Positions 35,787 to 46,223 are shown, counted from the first letter of the stretch. The stretch is DNA of 64,000 bases from Muribaculaceae bacterium (GCA_009775225.1 VSPE01000003.1:1-64000); one strand, 5' to 3'. The notes: generated by a model not told the origin, from the sequence alone. A program made the numbers and translations.

Positions 35787-38700
35787 ATGCAACTCAATTC
35801 CCTCCGCCGGTGCATTTGCGCCATGATGCTCACGGGCCTGTGTATGCTATGGCCCGCCATAGCTTCGGCCGACGGCATCGACTTCCACATCAAGGACGCC
35901 ACCGTACGCGAAGCGGTGCTGCGACTGCAGCGCCTGCACGACTTCTCAATCATAGTAGAGAGCGACAAGGTGGATATGGAACGAAAAGTGAGCGTAGCGC
36001 TCTCCGACGTACCCGTAGAGAAAGTCATCGGCACAATCTTCTCCGGCCAGAACGTGACCTGCAAGGTCGACGGAAAGCGCATCATTGTCAGTAATGGCCG
36101 ACAAAACAACACGTCCTCGTCCAAAGCAGCCACGCCGGCGCGTACGCTGAAAGGCTCTGTAACAGGAGGCTCCGACAGCGAGCCGCTCATCGGCGTAAGC
36201 ATCAAGAACCTCGACAACGGTCGCGCCGTTACTACCGACATCGACGGCAACTTCGCCATAGAGGCCGCCCCGGGGCAGCGCATACAGTTCTCGTATGTGG
36301 GCTTCGAGCCGACCTCGCGCAAAGTGCCTGCGACAGGCTCGCTGGACGTGACCATGACCGAGAGCCGGCAGGCCCTCAACGATGTTGTGGTAGTGGGCTT
36401 CGGCAGCCAGAAGAAGGTGAACCTCACCGGCGCTGTAGGCGTTATCGACAGCGACGAAATCAACGGGCGCCCCGTGGTATCGGCTGCGCAGGCACTCCAG
36501 GGCCTCGACCCCTCGATGAACATAGGCATCAACTCGGGCAAGGCCGACTCGGGCTACAGCATAGACATCCGCGGAGCATCGTCGCTCAACGGGGGCGCCC
36601 CCCTCATTCTGGTCGACGGCATAGAAATGGAGCTGAGCCGCGTGAACCCCAACGACATAGAGTCGGTATCTATACTCAAAGATGCCGCGGCGGCAGCCGT
36701 CTACGGCGCAAAGGCCTCGGCCGGCGTAGTGCTCGTAACCACAAAAAGCGGCGGCAAGCAGCGCGTAAAGGTGTCGTACAACGGGCGCTTCGGCATCCTG
36801 CGCAACACCACAAGCACCGACTACATCACCACCGGCTACGACTGGGCACAGACTATCAACAAATTCTGGTACTACTCTAACACGGGCCAGGGGCAGGACT
36901 ACTTCAAATACACCGAAGAAGACTACGAGCAGCTTTACCAGCGCCGCTTCGACAAGACCGAGCACCCCGACCGCCCCTGGGTGGTGACCTCTGAAGACGG
37001 CTCCTACCGCTACTACGGCAACTTCGACTGGTACGACTACATATACAAGCGCACACGCTACCAACAGGAGCACAACGTATCGGTAAACGGCGGCAACGAC
37101 AAGGCCAAGTATTACATATCGGGCCGCTACTACGGTACCGAAGGCGTCATGAAAATACACAACGACCCTTTCGACAGCTTCAACATGCGCGCCAAAATCG
37201 ACCTCGACATCACCAAGTGGCTCCGCTTCCGCACAAACGTGGGCTACCTCCACACCAAGATGTGGTGGCCCGGCATGAAGAACCAGCAGACCACCTTCTC
37301 CAACGCCGCAATGGGAGGCTCGCCCGTGTTCGTGCCCCGCAACCCCGACGGCACCATAGTGCACCTCACCAACGTGGTAAACCAGGGCGCAACATTGCTC
37401 GGCGGCATGAACCTCATGCTCACCTACGACAAGACCTCGAACCAGGAAGTCGTCGACGAGGCCACTATCAAGAATACCCTCGAGATAGACCTCTGCAAAG
37501 GCCTTACCGTGCACCTGAGCCACGCATACCGCTATTCGCACACCTTCGCCCAATACCGCTACAACAACGCTCCGTACTCATCGAAAGAAGGTGTAATATC
37601 GTGGGAAACGACATCCAAGTTCCGAAACGAGCTGATAGAGAGCAACTACACGCTCTACAAGCATAACTTCGAGGCATACGCCGACTATATCCGCTCGTGG
37701 AGCGGAGGCCACAACTTCAAGGCAATGGCCGGCGTACAGTACGACACCCGCTACTATCGCAAGAACGAGGTGGGCGTAGAGGGCAACCTGTCGGAAGACC
37801 TCAACGACTTCAACCTCTCCACCGGCGACTCGTACGCCGTGAGCGGAGGGCAGTCGCGCTACAAGACCCTCGGCATATTCGCCCGCCTGAACTACGACTA
37901 CGACGGCAAGTACCTTGTCGAAATATCGGGACGCGCCGACGGCTCTTCGCGCTTCTGGAAGAAAAACCGCTGGGGCTACTTCCCCTCCGGCTCTTTAGGC
38001 TGGCGCATGAGTCAGGAAAAATTCTGGGAGCCGGTGCGCAAATGGTGGAACAACGCCAAAGTACGCTTCTCTGTGGGCAGCCTCGGCAACCAGCAGGTAT
38101 CCGACTACCTCTTCATAGAAGAAATAAACACGGGCCTCACAAACGGCAATTTCACTTTCAACGGCTCCGATGACCTCCTGTACGCCCGTGAAGACGCCCC
38201 CGTATCGGGCGACCTCACATGGGAGACCGTCACCACCTACGACTGGGGCGTAGACCTCGCCTTCCTCAACAACCGCCTCAACTTCACCGGCGACTACTAC
38301 ATCCGCAACACCACCGACATGATGATGCCCGGCGCATCGCTTCCGGGTGTATACGGCGCTGCCGAGCCTCGCACAAACGCCGCCGACATGCGCACCAACG
38401 GCTGGGAAATAAGCCTTGCATGGCGCGACAGCTTCTCTCTGCTCGGACGCACTTTCAACTACTCGGTGCACGGCGGCCTGGGCGACTACGTGACCGAAGT
38501 GACTCGCTTCGACAACGACACCCGGCTCATATCGCAGCACTATGTGGGCCAGCGCCTCGGCGAAATATGGGGCTACCGCGTGGGCGGACTGTTCCGCACC
38601 GACGAGGAAGCCGCCGCTTACGCCAATGAAGTAGACTGCTCGCTGCTCACAAAGCGCATCGACGCCACCTCTACCCGCAAGGGCCTCCACGCCGGCGACA

Positions 38701-39335
38701 TGAAATTCCTCGACATCGACGGCGACAACAAAATCACCACGGGCAAAAACACCGTAGACGACCCCGGCGACCGCACCGTAATAGGCAACTCGCTGCCCCG
38801 CTACTCCTACAGCTTCGGAGCCGACTTCAACTGGTACGGCGTAGACTTCGCCATACTCTTCCAGGGCGTCGGCCGCCGCCACTGGTATCCCGGCACCGGC
38901 GAGGCAAACCTCTTCTGGGGTCCCTACTGCCGCCCGCACAACACCTTCCTGAGCCAACAGCTCGTAGACCAGATATGGAGCGAAGACAACCCCGACGCAT
39001 ACTTCCCCTTCCCGCGCGGCTACGAGGCATACACCGGCAACCAGTCGCAAGACCGCACGCTCACCGTGGCCAACGACCGCTACCTTCAGAACGTGGCCTA
39101 CCTGCGCCTCAAAAACATAACCGTAGGCTATACTCTGCCGTGCCTTAAGAAGTACCTCGAGCAAATTCGCATCTACTTCTCGGGCGAGAACCTCGCCTAC
39201 TGGTCGCCGATGAAGAAGCACAACAAATACATCGACCCCGAAGCAGCCGTATCAGGCTCTTCGTATAAGGACAATTCCGGCGAAGTGTACAACTTCAGCA
39301 AGGTATTCACCTTCGGCATCGACATCACTTTCTAA
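35787..39335 (+). CDS. SusC-family TonB-dependent transducer with STN domain (PUL 2)
   Basis: An 1182-residue outer-membrane transporter. After a signal peptide (about 1-28) it has an STN domain (about 30-105: GIDFHIKDATVREAVLRLQR...CKVDGKRIIV), which marks it as a signalling transporter for a FecR/ECF relay. Then come the regulatory beta domain (LKGSVTGGSDSEPLIGVSI), the TonB-box region (ALNDVVVVGFGSQKK), plug and barrel, with the SusC signature AAAAVYGAKASAGVVLVTTKSGG. Ligand binding should pass a signal through FecR while the glycan is imported with SusD. Its context predicts an alpha-glycoside-type substrate (GH31), but the substrate is not known. Confidence 0.96.
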   Translation: MQLNSLRRCICAMMLTGLCMLWPAIASADGIDFHIKDATVREAVLRLQRLHDFSIIVESDKVDMERKVSVALSDVPVEKVIGTIFSGQNVTCKVDGKRIIVSNGRQNNTSSSKAATPARTLKGSVTGGSDSEPLIGVSIKNLDNGRAVTTDIDGNFAIEAAPGQRIQFSYVGFEPTSRKVPATGSLDVTMTESRQALNDVVVVGFGSQKKVNLTGAVGVIDSDEINGRPVVSAAQALQGLDPSMNIGINSGKADSGYSIDIRGASSLNGGAPLILVDGIEMELSRVNPNDIESVSILKDAAAAAVYGAKASAGVVLVTTKSGGKQRVKVSYNGRFGILRNTTSTDYITTGYDWAQTINKFWYYSNTGQGQDYFKYTEEDYEQLYQRRFDKTEHPDRPWVVTSEDGSYRYYGNFDWYDYIYKRTRYQQEHNVSVNGGNDKAKYYISGRYYGTEGVMKIHNDPFDSFNMRAKIDLDITKWLRFRTNVGYLHTKMWWPGMKNQQTTFSNAAMGGSPVFVPRNPDGTIVHLTNVVNQGATLLGGMNLMLTYDKTSNQEVVDEATIKNTLEIDLCKGLTVHLSHAYRYSHTFAQYRYNNAPYSSKEGVISWETTSKFRNELIESNYTLYKHNFEAYADYIRSWSGGHNFKAMAGVQYDTRYYRKNEVGVEGNLSEDLNDFNLSTGDSYAVSGGQSRYKTLGIFARLNYDYDGKYLVEISGRADGSSRFWKKNRWGYFPSGSLGWRMSQEKFWEPVRKWWNNAKVRFSVGSLGNQQVSDYLFIEEINTGLTNGNFTFNGSDDLLYAREDAPVSGDLTWETVTTYDWGVDLAFLNNRLNFTGDYYIRNTTDMMMPGASLPGVYGAAEPRTNAADMRTNGWEISLAWRDSFSLLGRTFNYSVHGGLGDYVTEVTRFDNDTRLISQHYVGQRLGEIWGYRVGGLFRTDEEAAAYANEVDCSLLTKRIDATSTRKGLHAGDMKFLDIDGDNKITTGKNTVDDPGDRTVIGNSLPRYSYSFGADFNWYGVDFAILFQGVGRRHWYPGTGEANLFWGPYCRPHNTFLSQQLVDQIWSEDNPDAYFPFPRGYEAYTGNQSQDRTLTVANDRYLQNVAYLRLKNITVGYTLPCLKKYLEQIRIYFSGENLAYWSPMKKHNKYIDPEAAVSGSSYKDNSGEVYNFSKVFTFGIDITF

Positions 39336-39360
39336 CACTATCTCTAACAGCATCAGCACA

Positions 39361-41127
39361 ATGAACCTCTATAAATACCTTACAATAATAGGCGTAGGCC
39401 TGGCAGCCGCATCGTGCGACCTCGACGAGATGCCGCAGGACTCTATCAGCCCCGATTCGTTCTTCCGCACCGAGGCCGACCTCGAGCAGTACACCAACCA
39501 GTTCTACCTCATGGAGCCGGATGCCGCCTCACTATACGACGAGCCGTCCAACCTCATCGTCGACGGCCTGGCACAGCCGGCCGTACTGGTAGGCCTGAAC
39601 CGCACCGTTCCCGCCAGCGGCGGAGGCTGGTCGTGGGGCAACCTGCGCCACATCAACTATTACCTGCAGAACTCGCACCGCTGCTCCAACGAGGGCGCCC
39701 GCAACTACTACGACGGGGTGGCACTATTCTGGCGCGCATACTTCTACTTCGAGAAGCTTAAGCAGTTCGGCGAAGTGCCCTGGTACGACGAGGTGCTCTC
39801 GTCCGACCGGGACGAACTGCTGGCCAAGCCGCGAGACAGCCGCGAGACTGTAATCCGCCACATTATCAGCGACTGCGATGAAGCCGCACGCCTCCTCGAA
39901 GTGGAACGCGTGAAGAGCGTGTACAAAATATCGCGCGAGGCGGCACTGTTCCTCAAAGCGCGCGCCTGCCTCTTCGAAGGCACCTTCCGCAAGTACCACT
40001 CCGGCCACACCTTCAACCCCGACGGACTTCCCTACAAAGAGCTGCTCGACATAGCCGCCGACGCCGCCGGAAAAGTAATGTCGTCGCCCAAGTACAAGCT
40101 CTCGAAAACCGGTAATACGCCCTACTACTCTCTATTCGCGTCGCAGAACGCCGTGACAGAAGAGACTATCCTCGCCCGCTGCTACGGCGGCAACTTCACC
40201 CACAACTCCGACGCCTACGCCCTTGTCACATCCAAAGGACAGGCCGGATACACAAAAGCCCTCGCCTTCTCCTACCTCATGGCCGACGGCTCTCGCTTTA
40301 CCGACCGCCCGGGCTACGAGACCATGACATTCACCGAAGAGTGTGCCGGACGCGACCCGCGCATGGCTCAGACCATCGCCACGCAGGGCGCCATATATGC
40401 CGACGGCTCATCCGCCACATTCAATTTCGCCACGACAATCACCGGTTACCCCATGCTGAAATTCGTTGCCGGCCCCTCGTACACCAACGCATCCACCGTC
40501 GACATGCCTCTCTACCGCCTCGCCGAAGCATACCTCAACTATGCCGAAGCCAAGGCCGAGGCGGGCACCCTCAAACAGGAAGACCTCGACATCTCGGTCA
40601 ACCTCCTTCGCAACCGCGCAGGCATGCCCGACCTTATCCTTAAAGACGCCAACGCCGCTCCCGACCCCTTCCTCACATCCGAGCTTTACGGATATGTCAA
40701 CGTAGACCGCGGCCCCGACATGGGCGTCATCCTCGAGATACGACGTGAGCGCGCCATAGAGCTGGTAAACGAGGGCCTGCGATACTCCGACCTGTGCCGC
40801 TGGCGCGAAGGACGACTGCTGTCGCAGCCGTTCTACGGCCCCTACGTACCCGGCGAGGGGCGCTACGACATGGACGGCGATGGCAAAATCGACTTCTGCG
40901 TGTACATCAACCGCCGAAACCCGTCGCCGGGCGTAACGCCGCTAAAAATAGGCGAGGAAATATTCCTCTCCGAGGGCGACAAGGGGTACATCGTGGCTCA
41001 CAACCACCTCGAACGTAAATTCAACGAAGAACGCGACTACCTCTACCCCATTCCCACCAACGAACGCACTCTCACCGGCGGCGCTCTCACTCAGAACCCC
41101 GGCTGGAACGACGGACTGAAACTCTAA
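39361..41127 (+). CDS. SusD/RagB-family glycan-binding lipoprotein (PUL 2)
   Basis: A 588-residue surface lipoprotein; AASC forms the lipobox and the mature protein starts CDLDEMPQDSISPDSFF. Typical SusD elements follow: FWRAYFYFEKLKQFGEVPWYDEVL, YRLAEAYLNYAEAKAEAG, LLRNRAGMPDL, and EIRRERAIELVNEGLRYSDLCRWR, ending in TQNPGWNDG. It pairs with the SusC gene 25 bases upstream. The segment DMDGDGKIDF looks like a calcium-binding loop. The glycan ligand is unknown. Confidence 0.95.
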   Translation: MNLYKYLTIIGVGLAAASCDLDEMPQDSISPDSFFRTEADLEQYTNQFYLMEPDAASLYDEPSNLIVDGLAQPAVLVGLNRTVPASGGGWSWGNLRHINYYLQNSHRCSNEGARNYYDGVALFWRAYFYFEKLKQFGEVPWYDEVLSSDRDELLAKPRDSRETVIRHIISDCDEAARLLEVERVKSVYKISREAALFLKARACLFEGTFRKYHSGHTFNPDGLPYKELLDIAADAAGKVMSSPKYKLSKTGNTPYYSLFASQNAVTEETILARCYGGNFTHNSDAYALVTSKGQAGYTKALAFSYLMADGSRFTDRPGYETMTFTEECAGRDPRMAQTIATQGAIYADGSSATFNFATTITGYPMLKFVAGPSYTNASTVDMPLYRLAEAYLNYAEAKAEAGTLKQEDLDISVNLLRNRAGMPDLILKDANAAPDPFLTSELYGYVNVDRGPDMGVILEIRRERAIELVNEGLRYSDLCRWREGRLLSQPFYGPYVPGEGRYDMDGDGKIDFCVYINRRNPSPGVTPLKIGEEIFLSEGDKGYIVAHNHLERKFNEERDYLYPIPTNERTLTGGALTQNPGWNDGLKL

Positions 41128-41134
41128 ACCGGAC

Positions 41135-44100
41135 ATGACTCATAAGAACTTTTTTATTAAGGTAATAGGATTTGTGGTGGCGGTCATGACATCGGTCATG
41201 GCCCCGGCGGAAACCCTCCCCGTGCCCACGCACCCTGGCAATCCCTTGGTGCTGGGCAACAAGAGGGTGACGCTCATCACTCCCACTCTCTTCCGCCTGG
41301 AGTACGCACGCGAAGGCCGCTTCCTCGACCTCCCCACCATGTTCGCCGCAAACCGCGACTCGATGATGCAGTCGGGCTACTCGATAGAAGCCCTCGACGG
41401 TGGCCGTCGCTACAAAATCGACACAGGCAAGGTGCGCATCATTCTCGACAACGACAACCTCCCCTTCGGCCAGATAAACACCGAAATACACCTCAGCCGC
41501 ATGGGCAGGGAACAGAAAATATCGGCACGTAACCTCCATTCAAAAAAGCGTAACCTCAACCTCGGCGGCAGCATCGCCACTCTCGACGCCGTACACGGCG
41601 AGGTGCCCCTCGACGACGGACTCTTGAGCGAGGACGGCTGGTACTTCCTCATCGACACCGGCACGGAAGTGCTCCGCGACGGCTGGTTCGCGCAGCGCGA
41701 CCCCTCGCATGTACAAGACCAGTACTGCTTTGTGTACGGCGACGACTTCCACGCTCCCTTCAGCGACCTCGGCGTGATATCGGGCCGCGTACCCATGACC
41801 CGCAAGTATGTGCACGGCATCTGGTACTCGCGCTGGTACCCGTACACCTCGGGCTATGTCGATACCCTCGTGGCCGAGTACCGCCGCGAAGGCTTCCCCC
41901 TCGACAACGTGGTCATGGATATGGACTGGCACAAGGTAGAAGGCGTAGCCACAGGCATAGGCCACAACTTCACCAAAGGCTGGACAGGATACTCATGGAA
42001 CCGCAAGCTGATACCCGACCCCAAGGCCCTTATCGACCGCCTGCACGCCGACAGCATCACCGTGAGCGTGAACGAGCATCCGCACGACGGCATACGCCCC
42101 CACGAAGACTGCTACGCCGACTTCATGCACGACATGGGCTACAACCCCGCCGACAGCATATCGCTACTCTTCGACGCATCCTCGCCCAAGTATATCGACC
42201 GCTTCCTGCACCACACGCGCAAGGAAAACAGCGAACTGGGGGTTGATTTCTACTGGCTCGACTGGCAGCAGGACTACCTGTACCCCTATGTGCCCGGCAC
42301 GAACATGCGCCATGTGAAGTGGCTCAACAGGCTCTTCTACCAAGACCTCGAGCGCGACAACACCCGCGGCATAAGCTATAGCCGCTGGGGCGGCTGGGGC
42401 GACCACCGCTACCCTATCAACTTCTCGGGCGACGCCACCGGCAATTGGGACGTGCTTGCCTTCGAGGTAAAACTGTCGCAGACAGGCGGCAACGGCGGAT
42501 GCTACTTCTGGGTACACGACACCGGCGGCTTCCACGGCATATACGACCCCGAGCTGCACACCCGCTGGAGCCAGTTCGGAGCACTGTCGGCAGCGCTCCG
42601 CGTACACGCCTCAAGAGGCAAAGGACTCGACCGGCGCCCGTGGCTATGGGGCGACCTCGCCACCGAAGGCATGCACGCAGCCTACACCTTCCGCTCGCAG
42701 GCCATGCCCTATATCTACAGCTGTGTGAGGCGCACACACGAGACCATGCTGCCGCTCAACCGCTGCATGTTCGTGGACTATCCCACCGACACGGACGCCT
42801 ACAACCGCTACGGCCAGTATCTCTTCGGCGACATCCTGCTCGCCGCACCTCTTGTCACTCCCGGCAAGGGCGAGCGCAAGATAGCCTCCACCGAGGTATG
42901 GTTCCCGGCCGACGCCGACTGGTACGACTACTTCACCGACGAGCCATACTGCGCCGGCACCACAGCCACCGTATCGAAAGACCTCGCCTCCTTCCCTCTC
43001 TTCGTGAAAGGCGGCCACGTACTTCCACTGCAGCCCTTCAGCCACCGCCCCGCCTCGGTAGCGCTCTCCAATCTCATCCTGCGCGTGTATCCCGGCAAGG
43101 ACGGCGACTCCAACACCTTCACGCTCTATGAAGACGACGGCATATCGCTCGACTACCGCGAGGGCCGTTTCGCCAAGACCGCGCTCACCTACTCGCAGCA
43201 GGACGGCAAAGCCACCGTGGCGGTCGCCCCGACCGCTGGCGAATACGAGGGCCAGCTCACCAGCCGCGCATACACCCTCGAGCTGTGCGGCTACGCCACG
43301 GTATCGGATGTGCGCGTCGACGGCCGTAAGGCCAAAGCAGTGCTCCGCGACGGCCGCTACTGCGTCGACATCCCCGCGCGCTCTATCCGCAAGGGTCTCT
43401 CCGTAAGTTTCAGCTACACGCTGCCGACCATACCGCGCCGCCTTGAGGTGGGCACAACCTACAGCGTGTTCGGGGGCTTCGACGGCCTCACTGCCGAAGC
43501 GCTCCGCAAGGCCAAAGCCGAAGGCATAGACCACATCGAAGTATCGCTCACAGGACTCGTCAACGGCGACTCGCCGCTTGCGCCCAATGTGTTGGCCGAG
43601 CGCTTCGCACAGCTGAAAGCCTCGGCCGACAGCGCCGGTGTGAATATATGGTCTATCCACATGCCCTACGGCCCTGACTGCGACCCCTCGCACACCGACG
43701 AGACCATACGCTCGGCTTCCGAAGCCGCCTACCGCTCGTATATCGATGCGGCAAGCGTACTCAAACCCGAAATCATACTCTTCCACCCGAGCTGGCGCCT
43801 CGGCCTAAACGAGCGCCCGCAACGCATCGACGCACTGGTGCGCACCCTCACGGCTCTCAACCCCGACGTCAAAGCCATAGGCGCAAGCATGGTGGTGGAG
43901 AACCTGCTGGGCCCGCAACTGCTGCGCAAGCCGGGCGTGGAGCGGCCGCTGGGCCGTACCGTAGAGGAGATGACGGCTATCATGGACGCCCTTCCCGCCG
44001 ACATATACGCCGCCGTCGACATGAACCACATCGCACACCCCGAGCTGCTCATCGACGCCCTCGGCTCCCGCATAAAGAGCGTGCACATAGCCGACGGCAA

Positions 44101-44311
44101 CGGGCAGGCCGAGTGCCACGCTCTGCCCGGACGCGGAGAAAACGACTGGGACGCGATTCTCGCAGCCCTTGACCGCGCCGGATACAACGGCCCTTTCCTT
44201 TACGAAATCAAAAGCTCCGAGGCAGCATCATTCCGTGAGCTAAAACAGAACTACGATAACCTGCACAGGCACTGCTCGCACTCAGCTTATCGCAAAATCA
44301 GAAACAAATGA
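41135..44311 (+). CDS. GH31 glycosidase fused to a sugar isomerase/epimerase-like TIM barrel
   Basis: A 1058-residue exported protein with two enzyme modules. After a signal peptide (about 1-26), residues ~30-760 are GH31: beta-sandwich, barrel with nucleophile D376 (YWLDWQQ) and acid/base D433 (FSGDATGNW), and C-terminal domains (LYEDDGISLDYREGRF, DUF5110-like). Family members cleave alpha-glucosides, alpha-xylosides and related links. Residues ~772-1058 form an AP-endonuclease-2/xylose-isomerase-like barrel (PF01261) whose metal ligands appear intact: E922, D962, H984 and E1024, with MNHIAH and VHIADGNG. No stop or frameshift separates the parts. Such a fusion, exported, is unusual. The barrel might isomerise or cleave the sugar released by GH31. 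Confidence 0.88.
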   Translation: MTHKNFFIKVIGFVVAVMTSVMAPAETLPVPTHPGNPLVLGNKRVTLITPTLFRLEYAREGRFLDLPTMFAANRDSMMQSGYSIEALDGGRRYKIDTGKVRIILDNDNLPFGQINTEIHLSRMGREQKISARNLHSKKRNLNLGGSIATLDAVHGEVPLDDGLLSEDGWYFLIDTGTEVLRDGWFAQRDPSHVQDQYCFVYGDDFHAPFSDLGVISGRVPMTRKYVHGIWYSRWYPYTSGYVDTLVAEYRREGFPLDNVVMDMDWHKVEGVATGIGHNFTKGWTGYSWNRKLIPDPKALIDRLHADSITVSVNEHPHDGIRPHEDCYADFMHDMGYNPADSISLLFDASSPKYIDRFLHHTRKENSELGVDFYWLDWQQDYLYPYVPGTNMRHVKWLNRLFYQDLERDNTRGISYSRWGGWGDHRYPINFSGDATGNWDVLAFEVKLSQTGGNGGCYFWVHDTGGFHGIYDPELHTRWSQFGALSAALRVHASRGKGLDRRPWLWGDLATEGMHAAYTFRSQAMPYIYSCVRRTHETMLPLNRCMFVDYPTDTDAYNRYGQYLFGDILLAAPLVTPGKGERKIASTEVWFPADADWYDYFTDEPYCAGTTATVSKDLASFPLFVKGGHVLPLQPFSHRPASVALSNLILRVYPGKDGDSNTFTLYEDDGISLDYREGRFAKTALTYSQQDGKATVAVAPTAGEYEGQLTSRAYTLELCGYATVSDVRVDGRKAKAVLRDGRYCVDIPARSIRKGLSVSFSYTLPTIPRRLEVGTTYSVFGGFDGLTAEALRKAKAEGIDHIEVSLTGLVNGDSPLAPNVLAERFAQLKASADSAGVNIWSIHMPYGPDCDPSHTDETIRSASEAAYRSYIDAASVLKPEIILFHPSWRLGLNERPQRIDALVRTLTALNPDVKAIGASMVVENLLGPQLLRKPGVERPLGRTVEEMTAIMDALPADIYAAVDMNHIAHPELLIDALGSRIKSVHIADGNGQAECHALPGRGENDWDAILAALDRAGYNGPFLYEIKSSEAASFRELKQNYDNLHRHCSHSAYRKIRNK

Positions 44312-44342
44312 CCTATTTCAAAAACCCTAAACAACAAAAATC

Positions 44343-46148
44343 ATGAAAAAACATCTTACCTCTCTTGTGTGCATGGCAATGCCGGCCATGCTCATGGCCG
44401 CGAACTACTATGTGGTACCCGGCCTGAAAGCCTCAGGCAAAGACGGCTCCTCGTGGGAGAACGCCCTCACCATGTACGACATCTTCGCCAACGACGCCCT
44501 CTACAAGAAGAACGAGACGAAAAGCAAATACAAGCACGGCGACGTATTCTTCCTCGCCGGCGGCACATACATCAACTCGCTCTTAGGCGGCAATACCGGC
44601 GGCGATGACGTGCGCATCTGCCACGGCTACACCTTTGTAGGCGGCTGCGACCCCTCCAAGGGCGAGGTTACGGAATGGCCCTCATATCCATCGGCCACTC
44701 CCACCATATTCTCGGGCGACCTCAACGAGAACGGCATAGCCGACGAAGGCGACATGTGCAACCTCATCTGCGTGCGCTCTGGCAGTCTCGACGGCATGGA
44801 TATAAGCCACCCCGAAAACCCCGAACCCGCCACCACTTTCATCGGCATCGACTTCACCAACTCCTACTCGCCCGTAGGCACAAAAGATGCCGCAGGTGCC
44901 GTGCACTGCACCCAGGGACGCATAGCGCTTCAATACTGCAATATCTACGGTAACGTCAGCGAAGGCGAAGGCTCGGGCGACGGCATCGCCGCCGGCATAG
45001 GCATACGCGGAGGCCGATACCACATCATGGACTGCAACATCTACGGCAATAAGGCAATCCAGACAGGCGCAGGCCTCCGCGTCACGAGCCGCGACAAGAG
45101 CATAGGCCGAGGTATAGTGGAGCGCTGCTATTTCGGCGACAATGAAGTGAGCGGCAAATACGGCGGCGCAATCTCCTACTCAGCCGGCGACAGCCACTGG
45201 CTCATCAACACCACCATCGTAGGCAACAAGGCCCAGGCCGAAGGCGCAGGCGTGGCTCTAAACGGCAGTGTCTTCGACGGCACCAACAAGGCAGGTGCTG
45301 TCGACGAGCGTCCGCTCCGCATCATCAACTGCACCATCGCGGGCAACGTCTGCACCGCCGACCCCGCAGACCTCTACAAGGAAGGCTCCAATCCCGGCTC
45401 GTGGCTCGGCTCGCAGATACGTCTGGCCGCCGACCCCGCTGTCGAAATCTGCAACTCCATCATAGTTGGCGCTGAAGACGACGGCACCATCGCCAAGGCA
45501 GCCATCGTGCTCAAGGACGACGAGAAAGTACCCGACAAGGCCTACCTCAACTCCTATGGCGGCAGCATCCTCGGCACCTTCGCCACAACCATGGCAGCCC
45601 CCACTATCCGCATAAGCTGGCTCGCCGACAACATGGACGAGGCCAATCCCTACACCTACGCCAAGGTATTCGGCACGGCCGTGCCCGACTTCAACGGAGG
45701 CTTCACCAAGACACTCATCCCCCGCAAGGAAATTCTCGACGAAATCGGCACCTATCCGCTCTACGGCTTTGAAATCAAGGACTTCGTCGACGGCCTCGTA
45801 AACGCCGGCCACAAGCTCCCCTACGACATTACTATCGACGCCGACCAGACCGGCGAGAAACGCGACATGACAGAAACGGGTGAGACCGCTCCCGGTGCCT
45901 ATGACTACTTCATCGCACACGGTTCGTCGGGCATCGCCGACATTGCCGCCGGCGCAGCCGAAGGCATCGTGCCCGCAGGCCGCCTCGCATGGAAGACCGC
46001 CGATGGCCGCAATGCCGCCTTCGCGGTCTACAACATGGCCGGCTCCCTCGTCAAGGCAGTAACGGCAGCATCTGTCGACATCAGCGACCTCGACCGCGGT
46101 ATCTACGTCATCACCGACGGCACCAACACTGTAAAAGCAATCCGATAA
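44343..46148 (+). CDS. Secreted beta-helix protein with T9SS tail (PUL 2)
   Basis: A 601-residue exported protein (signal peptide about 1-19). The mature start NYYVVPGLKASGKDGSSWENALTM is the usual beta-helix opening, followed by rungs such as LQYCNIYGN, IMDCNIYGNKA, VERCYFGDNEVS and IINCTIAGNVC. About 150 residues of less repetitive sequence precede a T9SS-type C-terminus (FAVYNMAGSLVKAVT...DISDLDRGIYVITDG). It resembles the beta-helix parts of the next gene and of the protein at 8001-9458. It could be a glycan-binding surface protein or a lyase; no catalytic triad was recognised. It starts 31 bases after the GH31 fusion gene. Confidence 0.78.
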   Translation: MKKHLTSLVCMAMPAMLMAANYYVVPGLKASGKDGSSWENALTMYDIFANDALYKKNETKSKYKHGDVFFLAGGTYINSLLGGNTGGDDVRICHGYTFVGGCDPSKGEVTEWPSYPSATPTIFSGDLNENGIADEGDMCNLICVRSGSLDGMDISHPENPEPATTFIGIDFTNSYSPVGTKDAAGAVHCTQGRIALQYCNIYGNVSEGEGSGDGIAAGIGIRGGRYHIMDCNIYGNKAIQTGAGLRVTSRDKSIGRGIVERCYFGDNEVSGKYGGAISYSAGDSHWLINTTIVGNKAQAEGAGVALNGSVFDGTNKAGAVDERPLRIINCTIAGNVCTADPADLYKEGSNPGSWLGSQIRLAADPAVEICNSIIVGAEDDGTIAKAAIVLKDDEKVPDKAYLNSYGGSILGTFATTMAAPTIRISWLADNMDEANPYTYAKVFGTAVPDFNGGFTKTLIPRKEILDEIGTYPLYGFEIKDFVDGLVNAGHKLPYDITIDADQTGEKRDMTETGETAPGAYDYFIAHGSSGIADIAAGAAEGIVPAGRLAWKTADGRNAAFAVYNMAGSLVKAVTAASVDISDLDRGIYVITDGTNTVKAIR

Positions 46149-46156
46149 TCCTGCGT

Positions 46157-46223
46157 GGCCGGGGACTGTGCGCACTGTACCCGGGTCATAGACCCGAGAC
46201 CGGTCGGTCGCCTGTCCCCGGCC
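46157..46223 (+). ncRNA. Cloverleaf-like structured element between two PUL 2 genes
   Basis: An outer perfect stem pairs GGCCGGGGAC (46157-46166) with GTCCCCGGCC (46214-46223). Inside it are three self-complementary segments: GTGCGCAC (46168-46175), CGGGTC/GACCCG with a 3-base loop (46182-46196) and GACCGGTC (46198-46205). It fills most of the 105-base gap before the EEP gene. No T-run follows, so it is not an ordinary terminator. It could be an RNA stability or attenuation structure, or a short mobile repeat. No known RNA family was recognised. Confidence 0.4.
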
